From Natronosalvus vescus (GTDB lineage: Archaea; Halobacteriota; Halobacteria; Halobacteriales; Natrialbaceae), in the NCBI RefSeq assembly GCF_023973145.1, contig NZ_CP099546.1, positions 1-64,000 of the forward strand: 64,000 bases of DNA, written 5' to 3'. Each line of letters starts with the position of its first letter. Position 1 is the first letter of the stretch. Positions 61,792 to 64,000 of this stretch are shown one piece after another. The notes under the pieces are model-generated. The model was not told the DNA's origin. It saw only the letters and a list, made by a program, of their open reading frames with translations, and did not search any database. The position numbers and the translations under genes were made by a program.

Positions 61792-62808
61792 CTAGGTGCT
61801 GGACTCCTCTGAGGCAGCCGCGATCTCGCTTGGATCTGCATCGGGTAACTCGGTCTCGGCGAGAACGTTGGCCACGATATCGGTCGGCGTCACATCGCTC
61901 AGTTCGGCGTCGGTACTCAACACGAGCCGGTGGGCCAGGACGGACTCAGCCAGCGCCTTGATGTCATCGGGGATGACGTAGGAACGCCCGTGAATAGCCG
62001 CTCGAGCCTTCGACCCATGGATAAACGTGATCGTTGCTCGTGGAGATGCCCCGTGGCGAACGTCAGGGTGTGAGCGCGTCGCGCCGACGAGGTCGAGGAC
62101 GTACCCCTTGACCGGCTGGGCGACGTACGTGTCAGCCACCGCCTGTTGGGCGGCGAGAATGTCATCGGTGGTAATCACCTGCTCGACCATGGCCACACCA
62201 AGTTGCGGTTCGGTGTCGAATCGGTCGATGAGTTCGGCTTCGTCGTCCCTGTCAGGGAGGTCGACGGTGAGTTTGAACTGGAAGCGGTCGCGCTGGGCTT
62301 CCGGGAGTTCGAAGACGCCCTCCATCTCGATGGGGTTCTGGGTGGCGATGACCATGAACGGCGTCGGCAGTTCGAGCGTCTCGCCTTCGATCGTCACCTG
62401 GCGTTCTTGCATCGCTTCGAGAAGCGCACTCTGGGTTTTCGGCGTAGCGCGGTTGATCTCATCGGCGAGAACGAGGTTGGCGAAGATGGGCCCGCGCTGG
62501 AGTTCGAACTCGCCGAGATTCTGTCGGTACACGTTGGTGCCGGTGATATCAGCGGGTAAGATATCCGGCGTCATCTGGACACGCCGGTAGTCCAGTCCGG
62601 ACGCCCGGGCAAACAAGTTTGCAATGGTCGTCTTCGCGATCCCGGGTACTCCCTCGAGCAGCACGTGGCCGCGGGTCAACAGCGCGACCGTCAGGCTCTC
62701 GACGACGTCCTCGTTGCCGACGAGTACCTGACTCACTTCTTCGCGGATGGCCTCGGCGATCGCTTCGGGATCACCGTGGTCCCCGGGATCTGCCTCAGTC
62801 TCGGTCAT
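61792..62808 (-). CDS. MoxR-family AAA+ ATPase
   Basis: 338 residues from the ATG at 62808; a GTG at 62817 adds three. The AAA+ motifs are present: Walker A-type LLEGVPGIAKTTIANL, Walker B NLVLADEINRATPKTQSALL and sensor 1 MVIATQNPIE. MoxR ATPases act with vWA/DUF58 proteins as remodelling chaperones. It overlaps the DUF4350 stop by 14 bp, so both are one operon. It is on the opposite strand from, and 5 kb away from, the DUF58 operon at 54-57 kb. Confidence 0.92.
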   Translation of the reverse strand: MTETEADPGDHGDPEAIAEAIREEVSQVLVGNEDVVESLTVALLTRGHVLLEGVPGIAKTTIANLFARASGLDYRRVQMTPDILPADITGTNVYRQNLGEFELQRGPIFANLVLADEINRATPKTQSALLEAMQERQVTIEGETLELPTPFMVIATQNPIEMEGVFELPEAQRDRFQFKLTVDLPDRDDEAELIDRFDTEPQLGVAMVEQVITTDDILAAQQAVADTYVAQPVKGYVLDLVGATRSHPDVRHGASPRATITFIHGSKARAAIHGRSYVIPDDIKALAESVLAHRLVLSTDAELSDVTPTDIVANVLAETELPDADPSEIAAASEESST

Positions 62809-63919
62809 GCTCACCACGTTTCAGGTCGAGTTCGTTAAACGCTTCTATGACACGGTTGATGCGCTCGTCATCCCACTCGGGATGGCGACGTCGAAGGGCG
62901 GCTGCCCGCTCGGCGTCGGAGAGCCCTGGGTGGGCGCGTTCGACGGCGCGGGCCGTCCGTCGGGAACGGCCGATGGGAAGCCACGCGAGCAGCCGTGATG
63001 GACGGAGTCGCCGACGCGAGCCAACGGCGAGGGCACCGATCCCGAGGAATGCGATCAGCCCCTGGAGGAACGGTGTGTCGCGAACGATTAAGGTCGCGAC
63101 GGCCAGGGGTGGCACCCCTTCGGTGTGACTGACGTCGACGACGGCGTGGGTGCCCTCGTGGGCTAGCGTCGACAGGAAGGCGGCGTTATCCGGTTGCGCA
63201 CGCATTGCGTTGGTCGTGATCGAGGGGTCGCCAACGACGATCACGGTTCCCTCACCGACTGATTCGACCGTGGCGACGGGCAGGGCCTCGAGGTTGTGTT
63301 CATCGGTGAGTTCGTCGTTGGGGCCCTCCGCCCGATAGGCGTAGTCGCTGGTGGTGACGAGCACCGTTGCATTACCTGACTCGACCGCGGTCGCGTAGTT
63401 GAGCGTCAGTTGCTCGACGCCGTCGGTGAGCGAGTGATTCGCGACGCCGGTCGCCACCGGCATTGCCGGGCCCCGGAAGTAGTGCTCCTCATCGCGGATA
63501 ATCTCGCCGTCCAGGCGAGCCTCCGCGCCGACATCCTCGAGCAGGTCGTTACCGTGTGGTTCGAAGTTCTCGAGGACAACGACCGTTCCACCTCGCTCGA
63601 CGAACGCGGCGACGTCGGCCGCAGCCACCTCGTTGTAGGACTCGTCGGGCGCGATGACGAACGCGACCGTCTCATTTGCGTCGAGATCGCCGTACGTAGT
63701 GGTCTCCCGGAGGAGCGTAACCTCGACCTCGGGATCGTCATCGAGGGCCGCGTGAAAGTCGCTGGCGCCGTCCCAGGCGGGATTGTAGGGGCCGAACGCC
63801 TCCGTCGACGTCGAGGCGGCGACGGTCAGCCCGCCGAGTGTGGCCAGCACGATGGCGACGAGAACGACCGTTGGCCAGTCGATTCGCCCGTCGGTGGCGA
63901 GGGGCTCGATTGGGTTCAT
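62795..63919 (-). CDS. DUF4350 domain membrane protein
   Basis: 374 residues. An N-terminal TM helix (VVLVAIVLATLGGLTVAAS) precedes an extracellular glutamine-amidotransferase-like DUF4350 domain (about 40-260) with VAAFVERGGTVVVLENFEP and GEGTVIVVGDPS. A second TM helix (about 280-300) and a basic cytoplasmic tail follow. It is typical of haloarchaeal MoxR clusters. Function unknown. Confidence 0.85.
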   Translation of the reverse strand: MNPIEPLATDGRIDWPTVVLVAIVLATLGGLTVAASTSTEAFGPYNPAWDGASDFHAALDDDPEVEVTLLRETTTYGDLDANETVAFVIAPDESYNEVAAADVAAFVERGGTVVVLENFEPHGNDLLEDVGAEARLDGEIIRDEEHYFRGPAMPVATGVANHSLTDGVEQLTLNYATAVESGNATVLVTTSDYAYRAEGPNDELTDEHNLEALPVATVESVGEGTVIVVGDPSITTNAMRAQPDNAAFLSTLAHEGTHAVVDVSHTEGVPPLAVATLIVRDTPFLQGLIAFLGIGALAVGSRRRLRPSRLLAWLPIGRSRRTARAVERAHPGLSDAERAAALRRRHPEWDDERINRVIEAFNELDLKRGEHDRD

Positions 63920-64000
63920 CGGCGGCCCTCGGGGTTCCGTGGTGGCTCACTCATATGGGGAGTACCTCCGGTGGGAGGATCTCGAGGATCCGCCTGATTA
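63916..64000 (-). CDS. C-terminal end of the gene upstream of DUF4350 (partial)
   Basis: The frame that ends with TGA at 63916 overlaps the DUF4350 start by 4 bp (ATGA) and is open to the window edge, reading NQADPRDPP, then TGGTPHMSEPPRNPEGRR. A disordered tail like this fits a DUF4129-type or other cluster gene. Another minus frame ends near 63955 and cannot be excluded, so the assignment is tentative. Confidence 0.4.
   Translation of the reverse strand, partial: NQADPRDPPTGGTPHMSEPPRNPEGRR

Overview
This window comes from a halophilic archaeon (class Halobacteria). The evidence is the archaeal 23S-5S rRNA-tRNA-Cys order, very acidic proteins, high GC coding sequence, leaderless genes with a TATA-like box about 25-30 nt before the start codon, HTH-10 (bacterio-opsin activator type), HalOD1 and DUF7344 regulators, and twin-arginine signal peptides. 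I cannot fix the genus. Family names in the DUF7xxx range are from memory.

Layout. 1-3.55 kb: distal end of an rRNA operon with its processing stem, 23S, 5S and tRNA-Cys. 3.7-6.3 kb: a lower-GC patch with two polysaccharide-cluster-type genes and a gene remnant. 6.3-9.3 kb: an esterase/VOC dioxygenase operon and an acidic membrane protein. 9.6-12.4 kb: a receiver-PAS-histidine kinase divergent from an HTH-10/DUF7344 pair, with a TnpB relic between. 12.5-12.8 kb: tRNA-Lys with a duplicated 3' end. 12.9-29.2 kb: ordinary chromosome (M20 peptidase, siroheme reductase, RimI, SecDF, S6e, a TetR-MATE operon, a beta-CASP nuclease, a flavodoxin). 29.3-46.2 kb: accessory region. 46.2-51.8 kb: small regulators and a MacB/LolD-type ABC exporter. 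51.9-57.1 kb and 61.8-64 kb: two MoxR/DUF58/DUF4350-type membrane clusters. 57.2-61.4 kb: two more sensor kinases.

The most unusual part is 34.3-44.3 kb. Unrelated short transcription units, nearly all on the minus strand (DoxX; HTH-10/DUF7344/HalOD1; a membrane protein; small secreted proteins; a lipoprotein; a Tat subtilase; HalOD1/Lrp; a membrane kinase), are separated by nine copies of a diverged element of about 100 bp, always in the same orientation. Every copy has two boxes separated by exactly 39 nt. In several copies the boxes are inverted repeats with compensatory changes. One copy is split by a TnpB transposon, and removing the transposon in silico restores the spacing. The arrangement looks like a gene-cassette array with structured delimiters, or a conserved structured 3'-UTR family. 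No integrase is visible in the window, so the mechanism is open.

Two complete tnpB-only IS200/IS605-family (IS1341-type) elements, one tnpB relic and one small palindromic non-autonomous element show repeated single-strand-type transposition. Five histidine kinases lie in 52 kb and none has an adjacent partner that is clearly its output regulator.
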